A stretch of DNA of 64,000 nucleotides from Spongiibacter nanhainus. GTDB taxonomy: Bacteria > Pseudomonadota > Gammaproteobacteria > Pseudomonadales > Spongiibacteraceae. Of this stretch, positions 24,687-34,323 are shown piece after piece. Position 1 is the stretch's first letter, and every line of letters starts with the position of its first letter. A program made the translations under genes and the position numbers. The notes under the pieces were generated by a model, which saw only the letters and a program-made list of their open reading frames with translations, ran no database searches and was not told the origin of the DNA. Location of the stretch: contig NZ_CP066167.1 in assembly GCF_016132545.1 (NCBI RefSeq), positions 2,941,001 to 3,005,000 of the forward strand, written 5' to 3'.

Positions 24687-26849
24687 TCAGTACTCGTATT
24701 TGATTTCTGCGCCGTAGATGCGGCCTTTGTTTAACGGTGCAAACGATGCTCCCGGACCACCAAAGGCGGCAGGAAGCTGGGTGTCATTGCCGTGGGTCAC
24801 CTCGTCCTTCAAGTTCTTACCAAATAGCGACAGCGTGATGCCATTGGAAAATCCATAAGCGGCTGACACATTAACCATATCCGCGGAGTTCAGTACCCCG
24901 AGGTTGTCATCGGTATAGGCGCTGGGATCCCGGTGATTAAAGCTTACCCGGGCGGTGATATGGTCACCGTCGTTTACGTCCATATCGAAGTTCAGACCAA
25001 TGCCGTAGGTCCACTGGGCCAGTCGAGGCAGGGCCAGGTTTTCGTCGGCGCTGTTGACTTGACCATCACGATTCAGGTCTTCTCTGACTTCGTCGTAATC
25101 ACCATCCAAATAGCCCGCATTGGCAGTCAATACGAAGTACTGATTCAGAGCCGCCAACAACTCAAACTCTGCACCGGTGATGGTGGCATCGGCCGAATTG
25201 ACGATCACCTGGGCGACACCGAAATTGGGGTCGGCAAAATTGACCTCCCGTTGCATGTCTTCGATGCTGTTGTGGAATACGGCACCGTTCAGACGCAGTA
25301 CGCCATCGGCGGCATCCAGTTTAAAGCCCATTTCGAAGGAATCCTGTTTTTCCTCATCAAAGGGACCGGGGCTCGCAGTGGGGACCGTATTACGCTGATT
25401 GTAGCCACCGGAGCGGAAGCCCTGGCTGAAGCTCGCGTAGAGTTGCAGGGTATCCATCGGGTACCACTGAACCCCCACCTTGGGAGACACATTGCTCCAG
25501 GATTCCGAGTCGCTGAAGTCGTAATTGCTACAACTGACTTTTTTGGCATCACAGGAGTTGAAAGGAATGGTCGCGATATCTGCATCTTTCTTTTCCTGGG
25601 TGTAGCGCAAACCCGCCAGCAGAGTCAAAGCCTCTGACAGGCGGTAATCCACCGCTGTGAAAATCCCCCAGTTTTCGGTGTCCTGCACACCCCCGCCGGT
25701 TACGTCCTGGGCTCCACCCTGGATAATCCGCCGTTCAATGTAGGTCAAATCCTGCTGAAAATAATACAGCCCGGCCGTCACATCAAAACGCTCATTCAAT
25801 AGGATGTTATAGCGAAGCTCGTTGCTGATTTGCTCCGCATCTAGCGCTATGGCAGCGTGAAAACCCGGTACCGGTAGTGCATCGATATCCGATACCGCGT
25901 ATGTCTCGAGATCCTTCCAACCAAGTATATTGGTCAAGGTCCCGTCTCCCACACTCCGGACATGCTCCAAGGTGATCCGAGACCAGTCACTGTCGTTTTC
26001 ACCCTCTTCATCAATGGCAAAATCAAAGGTGTCGCGATCGTACACAGCATGGTTCTGCCCTGGAGGGCCATCCCCCTCGTTACTGCCCTCTTCTATTTTA
26101 AGAGTGGTTTCACCGCCGCCCTGATCGAGATAGGTCGCCGCCAAGCGGAGCATCATGGTTTCCGATTGGCCAAAGTTGTCATTGCTTTTGCCGTTGCCAG
26201 TATTCTTATTTTTGAAATAACCACCATCATCGTTGTAATAAACGGCAAATTTACCGAGCAGCTTACCCGGCACTAGGGCACCGGTTGTCACCAACGAGTA
26301 GTAATAGTCCTCGCCGGATTGCACCGCCGCACGGGTTTTTAACGTGAAATCTTCTGAGGGGTCAGTGGTACGAATCAGTACGGCACCACCGGTCACGTTG
26401 CGGCCAAACAAAATCCCCTGTGGGCCACGCAACACCTCAATGCCTTCCATATCAAACTGGTCAAAGACCACGCCCGAATTTGTGCCTTGGTAGACACCAT
26501 CGACGAACACCCCAACTGTCGGATCGATGCTAGGGATAGAGCTGTTAACACCCAGGCCTCGAAATGAGAAGTTAGCCACACCCTTCGACGTGCCGACATC
26601 ATCCATCGACACATTGGGCATACTGTACGACAGGCTCTGAAGATCCCGCACAAACAGCGCCTCTAACTGCCCTTCACCAAAGGCAGTCGCAGCAATAGGC
26701 ACATCCTGCAGTTTCTCTGCTTCCGCCTTTTTGGTGGCCGTGACCAGCACCTCCTCCAGCAACGCAGAACGGTTCTGCGCTAACGATGTTCCCGATGACA
26801 TTGACAGCGCGACAGCTCCGGCCGCAGCAAAGAGTAACGATTTTTGCAT
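24687..26849 (-). CDS. TonB-dependent outer-membrane receptor
   Basis: A 720-residue receptor with a signal peptide (MQKSLLFAAAGAVALSMSSG, cleavage after SLAQ), TonB box LLEEVLVTATKK, plug motifs VPIAATAF, FSFRGLGVNS, VFVDGVYQG and EVLRGPQGILFGRN, and a barrel ending in the aromatic tail KYEY. ATG 26849 is preferred over the GTG 15 nt upstream because that GTG is part of the GGAG ribosome site. It is transcribed alone, between the bactofilin and kor genes. The family is common in hydrocarbon- and terpenoid-using marine gammaproteobacteria. The ligand is unknown; nothing nearby points to siderophore or vitamin B12. Confidence 0.93.
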   Translation of the reverse strand: MQKSLLFAAAGAVALSMSSGTSLAQNRSALLEEVLVTATKKAEAEKLQDVPIAATAFGEGQLEALFVRDLQSLSYSMPNVSMDDVGTSKGVANFSFRGLGVNSSIPSIDPTVGVFVDGVYQGTNSGVVFDQFDMEGIEVLRGPQGILFGRNVTGGAVLIRTTDPSEDFTLKTRAAVQSGEDYYYSLVTTGALVPGKLLGKFAVYYNDDGGYFKNKNTGNGKSNDNFGQSETMMLRLAATYLDQGGGETTLKIEEGSNEGDGPPGQNHAVYDRDTFDFAIDEEGENDSDWSRITLEHVRSVGDGTLTNILGWKDLETYAVSDIDALPVPGFHAAIALDAEQISNELRYNILLNERFDVTAGLYYFQQDLTYIERRIIQGGAQDVTGGGVQDTENWGIFTAVDYRLSEALTLLAGLRYTQEKKDADIATIPFNSCDAKKVSCSNYDFSDSESWSNVSPKVGVQWYPMDTLQLYASFSQGFRSGGYNQRNTVPTASPGPFDEEKQDSFEMGFKLDAADGVLRLNGAVFHNSIEDMQREVNFADPNFGVAQVIVNSADATITGAEFELLAALNQYFVLTANAGYLDGDYDEVREDLNRDGQVNSADENLALPRLAQWTYGIGLNFDMDVNDGDHITARVSFNHRDPSAYTDDNLGVLNSADMVNVSAAYGFSNGITLSLFGKNLKDEVTHGNDTQLPAAFGGPGASFAPLNKGRIYGAEIKYEY

Positions 26850-27024
26850 TCTTATTAGCTCCACAAATGCTTGAAAAATCAGGCACCAAGGACAAATCCA
26901 TGGCTCCTGACAGTAAGTCTTGCAGAGAATTGGGATTTCGCCACTTTTGGGGAAAAAGTGGCAATAATTACAATTTTGCCCGCCGCCCCATCGTTGGGGG
27001 GCGAGCTAGCAGCGGTTCAGACGC

Positions 27025-27477
27025 TCATTCCACCGGCGTGGTTGAGGCATTGCGGGGTGCCGCGACTGACTCGGCGGCACTGCTCTCAGCATCGCTGTTA
27101 TCTTGCACCAGGCGGGGAGTATCGTGCTTTTTGACGTGGCTTGAACCAACAAATTGACCACCGGGCTCGATCACCAGCTCGCGGACTTTAATGTCTCCGC
27201 TGACCTGGCCAGAGGCGACAATTTCCAGCCGATCCGCATCTACCTTGCCATCCATGTGCCCGCTTACCAGCACCCGCTTGGCTTTGACATCGCCCTGGAA
27301 ACGACCACTCTGGCCGATGGTAACGTCACCCCGGGCATTGATATTGCCCTGCATTTTGCCGTCCAGGTGAAAGTTGTCTTTTAGCTCGATGTCGCCGGTA
27401 AGCTCTGTGCCAGCTGCGACCACCGTCGTTCGGGGACCGCTATCTGTTTTCTTAGCGTTCTTGCCAGGGAATCCCAT
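27025..27477 (-). CDS. Bactofilin (polymer-forming cytoskeletal protein)
   Basis: A 150-residue bactofilin: a short N-terminal tail, then a repetitive right-handed beta-helix core with regular spacing (GTELTGDIEL, GKMQGNINARGDVTIG, GRFQGDVKAKRVLVSG, GHMDGKVDADRLEIVA, GQVSGDIKVRELVIEP), then a Ser/Ala-rich disordered tail. Bactofilins polymerise on the inner face of the membrane and localise cell-wall enzymes. The ATG has GGAG 8 nt upstream, supporting this start even though it lies 97 nt inside the end of the M23 peptidase gene. The overlap and pairing imply a joint role in cell-wall shaping. Confidence 0.93.
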   Translation of the reverse strand: MGFPGKNAKKTDSGPRTTVVAAGTELTGDIELKDNFHLDGKMQGNINARGDVTIGQSGRFQGDVKAKRVLVSGHMDGKVDADRLEIVASGQVSGDIKVRELVIEPGGQFVGSSHVKKHDTPRLVQDNSDAESSAAESVAAPRNASTTPVE

Positions 27478-28331
27478 TTGATGCGCTCCTCACGAGAAAA
27501 TAAACCGTCGTAGTTTTCCAGAGACCACTCCATAAACGCCGTAGGTGGCAGCCGGCGGTTAAGGTGGCGAACCTCATAGTGCAAGTGGGGCGCACTGGAG
27601 CGACCTGTATTGCCACTGTAGCCTATAAGCTGCCCCTGTCGAACGTAATCACCGGCGGACACCGTTGTTTTATCCAGATGGCCGTACAAGGTATCAAAAC
27701 CAAAATTGTGGCCCAACTTGACCATCTTCCCGTAGCCGCCATCGTTGTCACCCGACCACTCCACCACGCCGTCGGCGGTGGCGTATACCGGTGTACCAAT
27801 ATTCGCTCTCAAGTCCACGCCGCGATGCATTGCCATTCGCCCCAGCACCGGATGCTGCCGCATGCCGTATAAACTGGTGACGGTGGGGTCATCCAAGGGG
27901 TAACCGCTGGGAATCGTAGTCAACATGTACTGCTTTTCCTGAGCCGTTTGGCTGGCAGTATCCAAGCGTTGATAAAGGGCGGCATCATCGGCAGGGTTAA
28001 GGCCGATCATTGACTCAATAGAGCTGAGTTCCTCCCCCATCACACTGAGGGCGGCGACTTTTTCATCGACAGATTTCTGCAGTTTGGACTGTTCTGCTAG
28101 CAAGGCGCGATTTTCTTCTTTTATATGCTGCTGTTGCTGCTGTAGCTGAGACAGCTCATTGTTGATCGTGCCCAAACGATGAGAGAGGAAATAAATGGTT
28201 AAAAAGGCCACCAGAAAAACAGCCAACAGCAGGCCGGCAAAGCCCACGGCGAAACGCTGCATCAACTGGGTAATCGTGTAGTGACGCGCACCACGATAGG
28301 TGGTGATCGTCACCCCAAAGTGTTCTCGCAT
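27381..28331 (-). CDS. Membrane-anchored M23 (LytM-type) metallopeptidase
   Basis: A 316-residue peptidase with one membrane helix (about 28-50) and a coiled coil (about 53-110, including NELSQLQQQQQHIKEENRAL), then a LytM domain. Zinc ligands are readable: His169 and Asp173 in MHRGVDLRA and His251 in PHLHYEVR, with YGHLD between them. It would cleave peptidoglycan cross-links in the periplasm. Its last 32 codons overlap the first 32 codons of the bactofilin gene in another frame. M23 enzymes paired with bactofilins are known to control curvature or stalk formation; the same partnership is inferred here. Confidence 0.92.
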   Translation of the reverse strand: MREHFGVTITTYRGARHYTITQLMQRFAVGFAGLLLAVFLVAFLTIYFLSHRLGTINNELSQLQQQQQHIKEENRALLAEQSKLQKSVDEKVAALSVMGEELSSIESMIGLNPADDAALYQRLDTASQTAQEKQYMLTTIPSGYPLDDPTVTSLYGMRQHPVLGRMAMHRGVDLRANIGTPVYATADGVVEWSGDNDGGYGKMVKLGHNFGFDTLYGHLDKTTVSAGDYVRQGQLIGYSGNTGRSSAPHLHYEVRHLNRRLPPTAFMEWSLENYDGLFSREERIKWDSLARTLRKQIAVPERRWSQLAQSLPATSS

Positions 28332-28560
28332 AGCCCCTATCTCATTATCGCTTCTCGCCGCTCTGATGGTGAGCCCGACTCACTGCTGTCGAGCTCGCTT
28401 GGCCGCGTTTTAATATGAAAGCTCTAAAATTTGCGACCGATTATGGTAGTAGTTCACACTCGATGCAAATTTTGTTCTCTAACAACGACTTGCTGGACAT
28501 CATTCACACCATGAAAAACCGCCCCCCAAGCACCTCACCTGCGGCCATGGAGAGCGAGCG

Positions 28561-29478
28561 ATGACCTTGCCGCCGCTGGTCCACAATCCCACTTACAGCT
28601 TTGACTTCGACCCCCGCCACCGCTTTCCGATGGAGAAGTTCAGTTTGCTGCACTCCTACTTACAAGAATCGGGCCATATCACTTCCAAAAACCTCTTCCG
28701 CCCTGGCAAATGCCGACAAGACATCCTCGCCGGCGCGCATTGCCCGAACTACATCGACCGCTTCAGCCACAATCAACTCGATCGGCAGGAGCTGCGTCGG
28801 TTGGGACTGCCATGGAGCGCCGGATTGGTCCATCGCAGCTGGATTGCCCCCAATGGCACGCTACTCACGGCACAGCTGGCTTTGCGCTACGGTCTGGCCT
28901 GCCACCTAGCAGGAGGCACCCACCATGCGCATCGGGAGTTTGGCTCAGGCTTCTGTGTCTTTAACGATCTTGCGGTAGCAGCAACTGCAATGGTCGAACG
29001 GCAGCAGGTAAAGAAAGTGCTCATTTTCGACTGCGACGTACACCAGGGCGATGGCACGGCCAGCATATTGAGCGACCAGAAGCGGGTTTTTACCTGTTCT
29101 ATCCACGCCGAAAAGAATTTCCCTGCCCGCAAGGCGCTCAGTGATTTGGATGTCCCACTCCCCAGCGGCATGGGCGATACCGACTATCTACACACTGTGG
29201 AACAGACCCTTGTCGGTCTTCTCGAAAGTGTGAAGCCAGAGCTGGTCCTCTACGATGCCGGCGTAGATATTTACTGCGACGACCCATTGGGCCTGCTGAA
29301 TATTAGCTTGGCGGGTATTCGCGAGCGGGACCGCGTAGTCATTCAAGCCTGCCTGGACCGGGGGGTTCCGGTGGCTACCGTCATTGGCGGAGGCTATGAC
29401 CGCGACCGACCGGCACTGGTGCGCCGCCATGCCATGGTCATTGAGGAAGCGTGCCGCCTTTATCCACAAATCGGATAA
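28561..29478 (+). CDS. Histone deacetylase/acetoin-utilisation-family hydrolase
   Basis: A 305-residue zinc-dependent deacetylase fold. Visible motifs are GGTHHAHREFGSGFC (tandem His of the charge relay), IFDCDVHQGDGTA (Asp and His zinc ligands), YDAGVDIYCDD (third ligand Asp) and VIGGGYDRD near the end (Gly-rich loop with a catalytic Tyr). ATG 28561 has GGAG about 10 nt upstream. Bacterial members deacetylate small amines, polyamines or proteins in the cytoplasm. The acceptor here is unknown. It is divergent from the M23 gene and convergent with the Gly-rich lipoprotein. Confidence 0.9.
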   Translation: MTLPPLVHNPTYSFDFDPRHRFPMEKFSLLHSYLQESGHITSKNLFRPGKCRQDILAGAHCPNYIDRFSHNQLDRQELRRLGLPWSAGLVHRSWIAPNGTLLTAQLALRYGLACHLAGGTHHAHREFGSGFCVFNDLAVAATAMVERQQVKKVLIFDCDVHQGDGTASILSDQKRVFTCSIHAEKNFPARKALSDLDVPLPSGMGDTDYLHTVEQTLVGLLESVKPELVLYDAGVDIYCDDPLGLLNISLAGIRERDRVVIQACLDRGVPVATVIGGGYDRDRPALVRRHAMVIEEACRLYPQIG

Positions 29479-29503
29479 AAAAAAAGGCGGCCCTGAGGCC
29501 GCC
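29477..29503 (-). terminator. Intrinsic terminator of the Gly-rich lipoprotein gene
   Basis: On the minus strand a 7-bp stem GGCGGCC/GGCCGCC with a CTGA-type loop is followed by nine T, 29 bp past the lipoprotein stop. The A-run partner touches the stop of the convergent deacetylase-like gene. Confidence 0.88.
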
Positions 29504-29531
29504 CTGAGATAGAGAGTCGGGTAGTAAGCTT

Positions 29532-30881
29532 TTAGGCTTGTCCAGTCAGGCCACCCAGCAGGCCACCCAAAAGGGTATCGATCAGGTCAGTCAACAGAGT
29601 CAGGGGGTTTGCGCCAGGCGACGCAGATAATCCACCCAGCAGACCATCAACCACACCACAAATCGGGCTCAGTGGTGTACTCGCCAGTGGGCAAGAACCT
29701 GCACCGCCGCCCTCGATAGCAGACACCAGAGGCGTCAGCAGGATATCCAGAGGCGTACCAGTCACACCATCACCACTGGGCACACCACCCGCACCGGGAA
29801 GGCTATCGGTTAAGCTCATCAGGGGCCCAAGCAAAGCATCCAAAGGCGTTCCGGTAGGACCATCACCTACACCACCGGGCAGGCCACCTGAAAGCGCACC
29901 TTCAATGGAGGTCAACAGGGTTCCCAGACCGTCAAACAGGGGCACAAGAGCTGTACCCAAGGCACCGTCCAGCTGAGTGGTAATCTCGCCCACTGCTGAC
30001 TCGATCGGCGCGCTGAATAGACCAGGTTGACCCGCTTGCTGCTCGAAGAAACCGATGGGCACAACGTCCACCAACACACCGGTCAGCAGGTGGTTAAGCG
30101 TGGTTGTTACACCAGCAGATACCGCCTCACCATCACTGAGGGCAACCGCGTTCGTGGTCACCGCCAAGTCAGCCAGTGCGACATCCAGAGTGGTCAGCAA
30201 TCCGCCGAGAACCGGCGCGCCAGACACTTCCGCAGGCAAACCATCGATACCTTCGCTGAAAGCACTGCTGATGTCGGCAAACAAGCCTGTCAGCGTGGTC
30301 ACATCCATTTGTGAGGGGTCGAAATTACCGCCCAGGAAGGGTGCCAAAGCATCGGCCAAAGGCGCCAGCGGCGTACCTGCCAAGGGATTATCATCGCCAC
30401 CGGCAGAGGTGCCAGAGCAATCACTTTGACCCGCCAGAGAAGCCAGAAGATTCGGCAAGTCGTTCAGCAGTTCGCCCGCTGCCAATTGCAAATTGGCCTG
30501 CGCAGTGCCAAAAGCCGCTTGCGGATCCGCTGCCGTCTCGGCACTGGCAACACCCAGCACAGAATCGAGGATGTCGACCACGTCTTCGACAACTACCTGA
30601 TCAAGACACTTCACTGCACCTTCCAGTGGTGTGCCGGCAGTGCCATCGGCCAACGTTCCAAAGACCTGGGTGGACAGCGGCTCTTGGACCACATCCAGAG
30701 GACCTTCAACACCTTGGTATTGAGTGACCGGATCGCCACCACCACCGGGGTTGCCACCATCGCCGCCGGGATTGTTACCACCACCGCCACCACCGCTGCT
30801 ACCGCCACCGCAGGCGGTCAGGGAAAGGCTCGCGGCTAACGCAATCGCGGCCACGCCTTTGCCAGATTCAAGTTTCCACAT
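29532..30881 (-). CDS. Gly/Leu-rich lipoprotein with repeated GTPL-LLxPL motifs
   Basis: A 449-residue lipoprotein from ATG 30881 (CGGAG 8 nt upstream). MWKLESGKGVAAIALAASLS leads into LTAC, a lipobox, followed by a poly-Gly linker with Asn/Pro/Asp. The mature part is low in charge and repeats elements of the type GTPLEGA, GTPLAPLADALAPFLGG, GTPLDALLGPLMSLTDSL and GTPLDILLTPLVSAI, suggesting repeated amphipathic helices. Four Cys occur in the mature part. No enzyme domain was seen. An upstream in-frame ATG at 30998 would put a Cys-rich segment before the signal peptide and is rejected. Secretion to the outer membrane is inferred; the function is unknown. Confidence 0.78.
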   Translation of the reverse strand: MWKLESGKGVAAIALAASLSLTACGGGSSGGGGGGNNPGGDGGNPGGGGDPVTQYQGVEGPLDVVQEPLSTQVFGTLADGTAGTPLEGAVKCLDQVVVEDVVDILDSVLGVASAETAADPQAAFGTAQANLQLAAGELLNDLPNLLASLAGQSDCSGTSAGGDDNPLAGTPLAPLADALAPFLGGNFDPSQMDVTTLTGLFADISSAFSEGIDGLPAEVSGAPVLGGLLTTLDVALADLAVTTNAVALSDGEAVSAGVTTTLNHLLTGVLVDVVPIGFFEQQAGQPGLFSAPIESAVGEITTQLDGALGTALVPLFDGLGTLLTSIEGALSGGLPGGVGDGPTGTPLDALLGPLMSLTDSLPGAGGVPSGDGVTGTPLDILLTPLVSAIEGGGAGSCPLASTPLSPICGVVDGLLGGLSASPGANPLTLLTDLIDTLLGGLLGGLTGQA

Positions 30882-31196
30882 ATGCTTTACTCCGTTATAT
30901 AAATCAGATCGCCGTCGATACCTAGAAAAGAGGTCCCGCTCGCACATCATGCTGTTGCATACCGCGCCACAGTTAATAAAGCAGCAACGCCACAACATGT
31001 GGTGAACATTGAAGCAATAATGGGAAGTAGAAGAACTAAGGGAAAACCGAAGCGCCCCCTAGTGAACTGTGACCGACATCACAAAACGTCGACTAGTGCA
31101 CAACCGGATAACAATGAGACACTCCCATAACAGGGCGAATGGCATGTTTGTACAAGACCTGGATAATACGTCGCACAATGTCTGTACGAAGCCCTT
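30882..31196. other. Divergent intergenic region
   Basis: A 315-bp gap between the divergent lipoprotein and thioesterase genes. It must hold both promoters, but no -35/-10 pair, operator or stem-loop stands out enough to call. Confidence 0.4.
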
Positions 31197-31652
31197 ATGA
31201 CTGCTACCACTATTGACTGGGACTACCCCAACCCCTTCACGTTGACTATCTGTGTAGAAGACCAACACATAGATGGACTGGGACATGCCAATAACGCGGC
31301 CTACGTGATCTGGTGCCAGGACGCCGGCTGGCAGCACTCCCAACATTTAGGCCTGGATCTCAATGCCTACTGCGAACTCGACGCCGCCATGGCTATCCGC
31401 CATGCCGAATATGATTACGCCGGTGCCGCCTACGCAGGCGAGCGCTGCGTTATGGCAACCTGGCTCACCGGAAACGACGGCCGCCTGACGATGGAGCGGC
31501 GCTTCCAATTGGTCCGGGAGGAGGATGGCAAAACGCTGCTCCGCGCCCGCTGGCAAGTGGTCTGCATTCGCAAAAGCAGCGGTCGACCGCGCCGCATGCC
31601 ACAGGCCTTTCTGGATCGCTACGGCGCAGCCGTAATCAATCCGGCACGCTGA
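31197..31652 (+). CDS. Acyl-CoA thioesterase (4HBT hotdog family)
   Basis: A 151-residue single hotdog-fold protein. DQHIDGLGHANNAAYVIWCQ carries the catalytic-Asp-type motif of 4-hydroxybenzoyl-CoA thioesterases (the D-x-x-G-H-x-N-N-x-x-Y pattern), followed by AMAIRHAEYDYAGAAYAGE and a final strand RARWQVVCIRK. It would hydrolyse acyl-CoA thioesters in the cytoplasm. The position is monocistronic, upstream of the AsmA gene by 113 bp. The acyl chain length cannot be inferred. Confidence 0.87.
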   Translation: MTATTIDWDYPNPFTLTICVEDQHIDGLGHANNAAYVIWCQDAGWQHSQHLGLDLNAYCELDAAMAIRHAEYDYAGAAYAGERCVMATWLTGNDGRLTMERRFQLVREEDGKTLLRARWQVVCIRKSSGRPRRMPQAFLDRYGAAVINPAR

Positions 31653-31765
31653 AAAACAGGGCGCGTAAAAATAGATAGCTGGCATGCCTGAAGTTATCTG
31701 TAAACATTAGTGTTGCCTTAGCGGAGGCGTGTACTATTTATCGGACCTGTTGACTGGAATACGCC

Positions 31766-34249
31766 ATGTCTAGAGCCGTATACATCACCTTGAAATGGGT
31801 CGCACTGGCAACGGTGGGCATACTCGCACTTGCCGCAACCGCTATTGCCGCCTTGCTGTTCTGGATTGACCCAGGACTATTCCGCGATGACCTAGAGGAC
31901 CTGGCCAGACAGCAGGGTATAGCCCTGCATTTGAGAGGGGAGCTGGACTGGCGAATCTATCCGCAAATACAGATTATCACCACTGACACGGCATTGGGTG
32001 CCATTGATGCACCGCCACTGGCAGAGCTGGATAGCCTTGCGGTGTCGGTGGCTCTGCGCCCTCTGCTGCGTTCAGAGCTGCAGGTTATCGGCATTACTGT
32101 GGCAGGGCTGCGAGCCCGTTTTGAGGTTGATGAGAACGGCGACAACAATTGGCAAACGCTGATTGACCGAACCAACCCGCCCGGGGAGACGCCAACTCAA
32201 ACAAGCGCAACGCCGCCGAACCAGGACTCACACTCCACGCCCATTTCCATCGATAAACTTCGGGTCGTCGACAGCCAAATCAACTACATAAACCGCCTAA
32301 CTGCGCAAACGGCCAGTGTCAGCAATATCAACGTAGTGATTGAAAACCTGGGGCAAGCTGGGGCGCCAAGCACAGTAGCGCTAAAGGCAAAGCTCACCGC
32401 CAGCGATCCCGCCCAAGTCGTCAGCAGCGAATTTGCAATCGAATCGACATTGAACGCGAATACGCAGTTCAGTGCGCTCGAATTGCAAGACGCCAATGTC
32501 GACATCGCCCTGCACTACCGTGCCGGAGAAAAGGAAATTGACAGCCGACTTCAACTCCCTCTCCTTTCGCTGTCGGTCAATCTCGAGGAGCCCCTCAGCA
32601 TAAAAACTCTTGCCGTCAAGGACGGCAATATCAGCTATACCGACAATCAAGGCAACCGCGTACAAGCCCGCGAACTCCTCGTCACGGGCAAGTACCAGGC
32701 GGGGATCGCCGACAACTGGAAACTGGCCGGGGCAATCGACGCAACGCTTGCAACGGGTGGCGATGGGCAGGCGCGCACCATTAATACCACGGTGGAGGCC
32801 GGCGCCGTGGTCATGCCCGGCGACAATGCCAAGACCTTCGCCCTGGACAAGGTGCACCTACAGTTGTTTCCCGAGCTCAATCCCCTGCGCATCAGCGGCG
32901 ATGCCAAGCTTCAATTCGACCCACTGGATGTACAGGGCCAGGTAAGCGTTGCTAAATTCAATCCACAGACCCTGGCGGCCGCGCTAACCCTGCCGTTGCC
33001 GGAGCGAGCTGACCCCCAAAGCCTTACTAACACCTCAGTGCGCAGCCGATTCAGTGTTACAGAGACATTACTCAATGTAACTGAAATTGCGCTTACCCTG
33101 GACGACACCACCGCCAAGGGTAAGCTCTCTCTTCCCCTTGGCGATGCCGGTGGCCGACCTATTCGGGTCACCCTGAACCTTGATCAGATAGATTTGGATC
33201 GCTATTTACCACCGCCGGATTCCACTGAACCGGGCAATAAAGAAGAGGCGTCATCACCAACGCAGCGCGAAGAGTGGGACTTCTCGGCGCTGTCCGACCT
33301 CAGGCTCGAAGCAGACGTCCAAGCCGGCCGTTTTACTCTACGCCGCCTGCCCTTCACCGACACCAGGCTCAGCCTTGCAGCCCGCGACGGCAAAGTGACC
33401 CTCTCATCGCTAAAAGGAAAGCTCTACGACAGCCCTATTACCCTGGCCGGCGAGCTTGATACCGGTGCCATGCCCTATCGGGTCAGTACAGAGGGACAAG
33501 CTAGCCACCTCCCCCTTGGCAGAGTGCTCAAGGACCTGCAACTGGAGGAACGTTTCTCTGGCAACAGTGATATTGCCTTTCAACTGTCTACCCGGGGTAA
33601 CCATGCCTCAGCTTTACAACAAGCCTTGAACGGCCACCTCAGTGTGACGGGACGAGAGCTGTCCTTGAGCGGAATGAATATCGAGCGGGCTTTCTGTCGC
33701 CTGGTGACTGCGGTTCAAAAGCAGGCCTTTAACCCGGCCGAGTGGGCGGACGTCACCCACTTCGCCGACACCACGACTCGTATTCACTTCAAAAAGGGAG
33801 TCGCTCGCATCGAGCAGCTCAAAGCCGGCGTCTCCCAGCTGGCAGTCTCTGCCAAGGGCAAAGTAGACCTCGGTCAATCCCTGTTCGACGTGGTATTTAA
33901 CACTCGACTGGCCAGCCAGGATAAGCAGCACTCGCCCTGCACCATCGACAACCCCAAGCTGCTGGATCGCGACATTCCTATCCGCTGCCAAGCCAGCTTT
34001 GACGGTCTCGATTTAAGCACCTGCCTTCCCGATATGCGGGTTGCCGAAGACATTGCCAAAGAAAAGCTCAAGGACAAAATCGACGACAAAGCCAAATCCT
34101 TCCTTGAAGAAAAGTTAGGGGAGGAAAAATCCAAAGCCGCCGAGCAACTATTCAAGCAACTGATCAAACCATCGACAAAGTCCTCGCCACCCAGCGAGCA
34201 AAATAACTCACCACCATCACCGACGGAGAACGACACCGCCGGCCAGTAG
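31766..34249 (+). CDS. AsmA-family envelope protein
   Basis: An 827-residue protein with one N-terminal membrane helix (about 9-36: WVALATVGILALAATAIAAL) followed by a periplasmic region with an AsmA N-terminal domain (LEDLARQQGIALHLRGELDW, a typical opening) and the AsmA_2 C-terminal domain (about 540-740, including NGHLSVTGRELSLSGMNIER). A Lys/Glu-rich helix and a Ser/Pro tail end the protein. AsmA-like proteins form long beta-groove bridges that move phospholipids between inner and outer membranes. Size and architecture match AsmA rather than the larger TamB or YhdP. It is followed after 74 bp by the Ycf46-like gene. Confidence 0.88.
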   Translation: MSRAVYITLKWVALATVGILALAATAIAALLFWIDPGLFRDDLEDLARQQGIALHLRGELDWRIYPQIQIITTDTALGAIDAPPLAELDSLAVSVALRPLLRSELQVIGITVAGLRARFEVDENGDNNWQTLIDRTNPPGETPTQTSATPPNQDSHSTPISIDKLRVVDSQINYINRLTAQTASVSNINVVIENLGQAGAPSTVALKAKLTASDPAQVVSSEFAIESTLNANTQFSALELQDANVDIALHYRAGEKEIDSRLQLPLLSLSVNLEEPLSIKTLAVKDGNISYTDNQGNRVQARELLVTGKYQAGIADNWKLAGAIDATLATGGDGQARTINTTVEAGAVVMPGDNAKTFALDKVHLQLFPELNPLRISGDAKLQFDPLDVQGQVSVAKFNPQTLAAALTLPLPERADPQSLTNTSVRSRFSVTETLLNVTEIALTLDDTTAKGKLSLPLGDAGGRPIRVTLNLDQIDLDRYLPPPDSTEPGNKEEASSPTQREEWDFSALSDLRLEADVQAGRFTLRRLPFTDTRLSLAARDGKVTLSSLKGKLYDSPITLAGELDTGAMPYRVSTEGQASHLPLGRVLKDLQLEERFSGNSDIAFQLSTRGNHASALQQALNGHLSVTGRELSLSGMNIERAFCRLVTAVQKQAFNPAEWADVTHFADTTTRIHFKKGVARIEQLKAGVSQLAVSAKGKVDLGQSLFDVVFNTRLASQDKQHSPCTIDNPKLLDRDIPIRCQASFDGLDLSTCLPDMRVAEDIAKEKLKDKIDDKAKSFLEEKLGEEKSKAAEQLFKQLIKPSTKSSPPSEQNNSPPSPTENDTAGQ

Positions 34250-34323
34250 CCATCCGACCATTCAAGCATATAACCACTTGCAAAATAGCCATTTGCAATA
34301 CAGTCACTTGCCGAGACCCCTCC

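Noticed and set aside
30311-30839. Pro/Gln-rich and Thr/Ala-rich plus-strand frames opposite the Gly-rich lipoprotein
   Set aside because: Shadows of GGN/CTG-rich coding on the minus strand, without ribosome sites.
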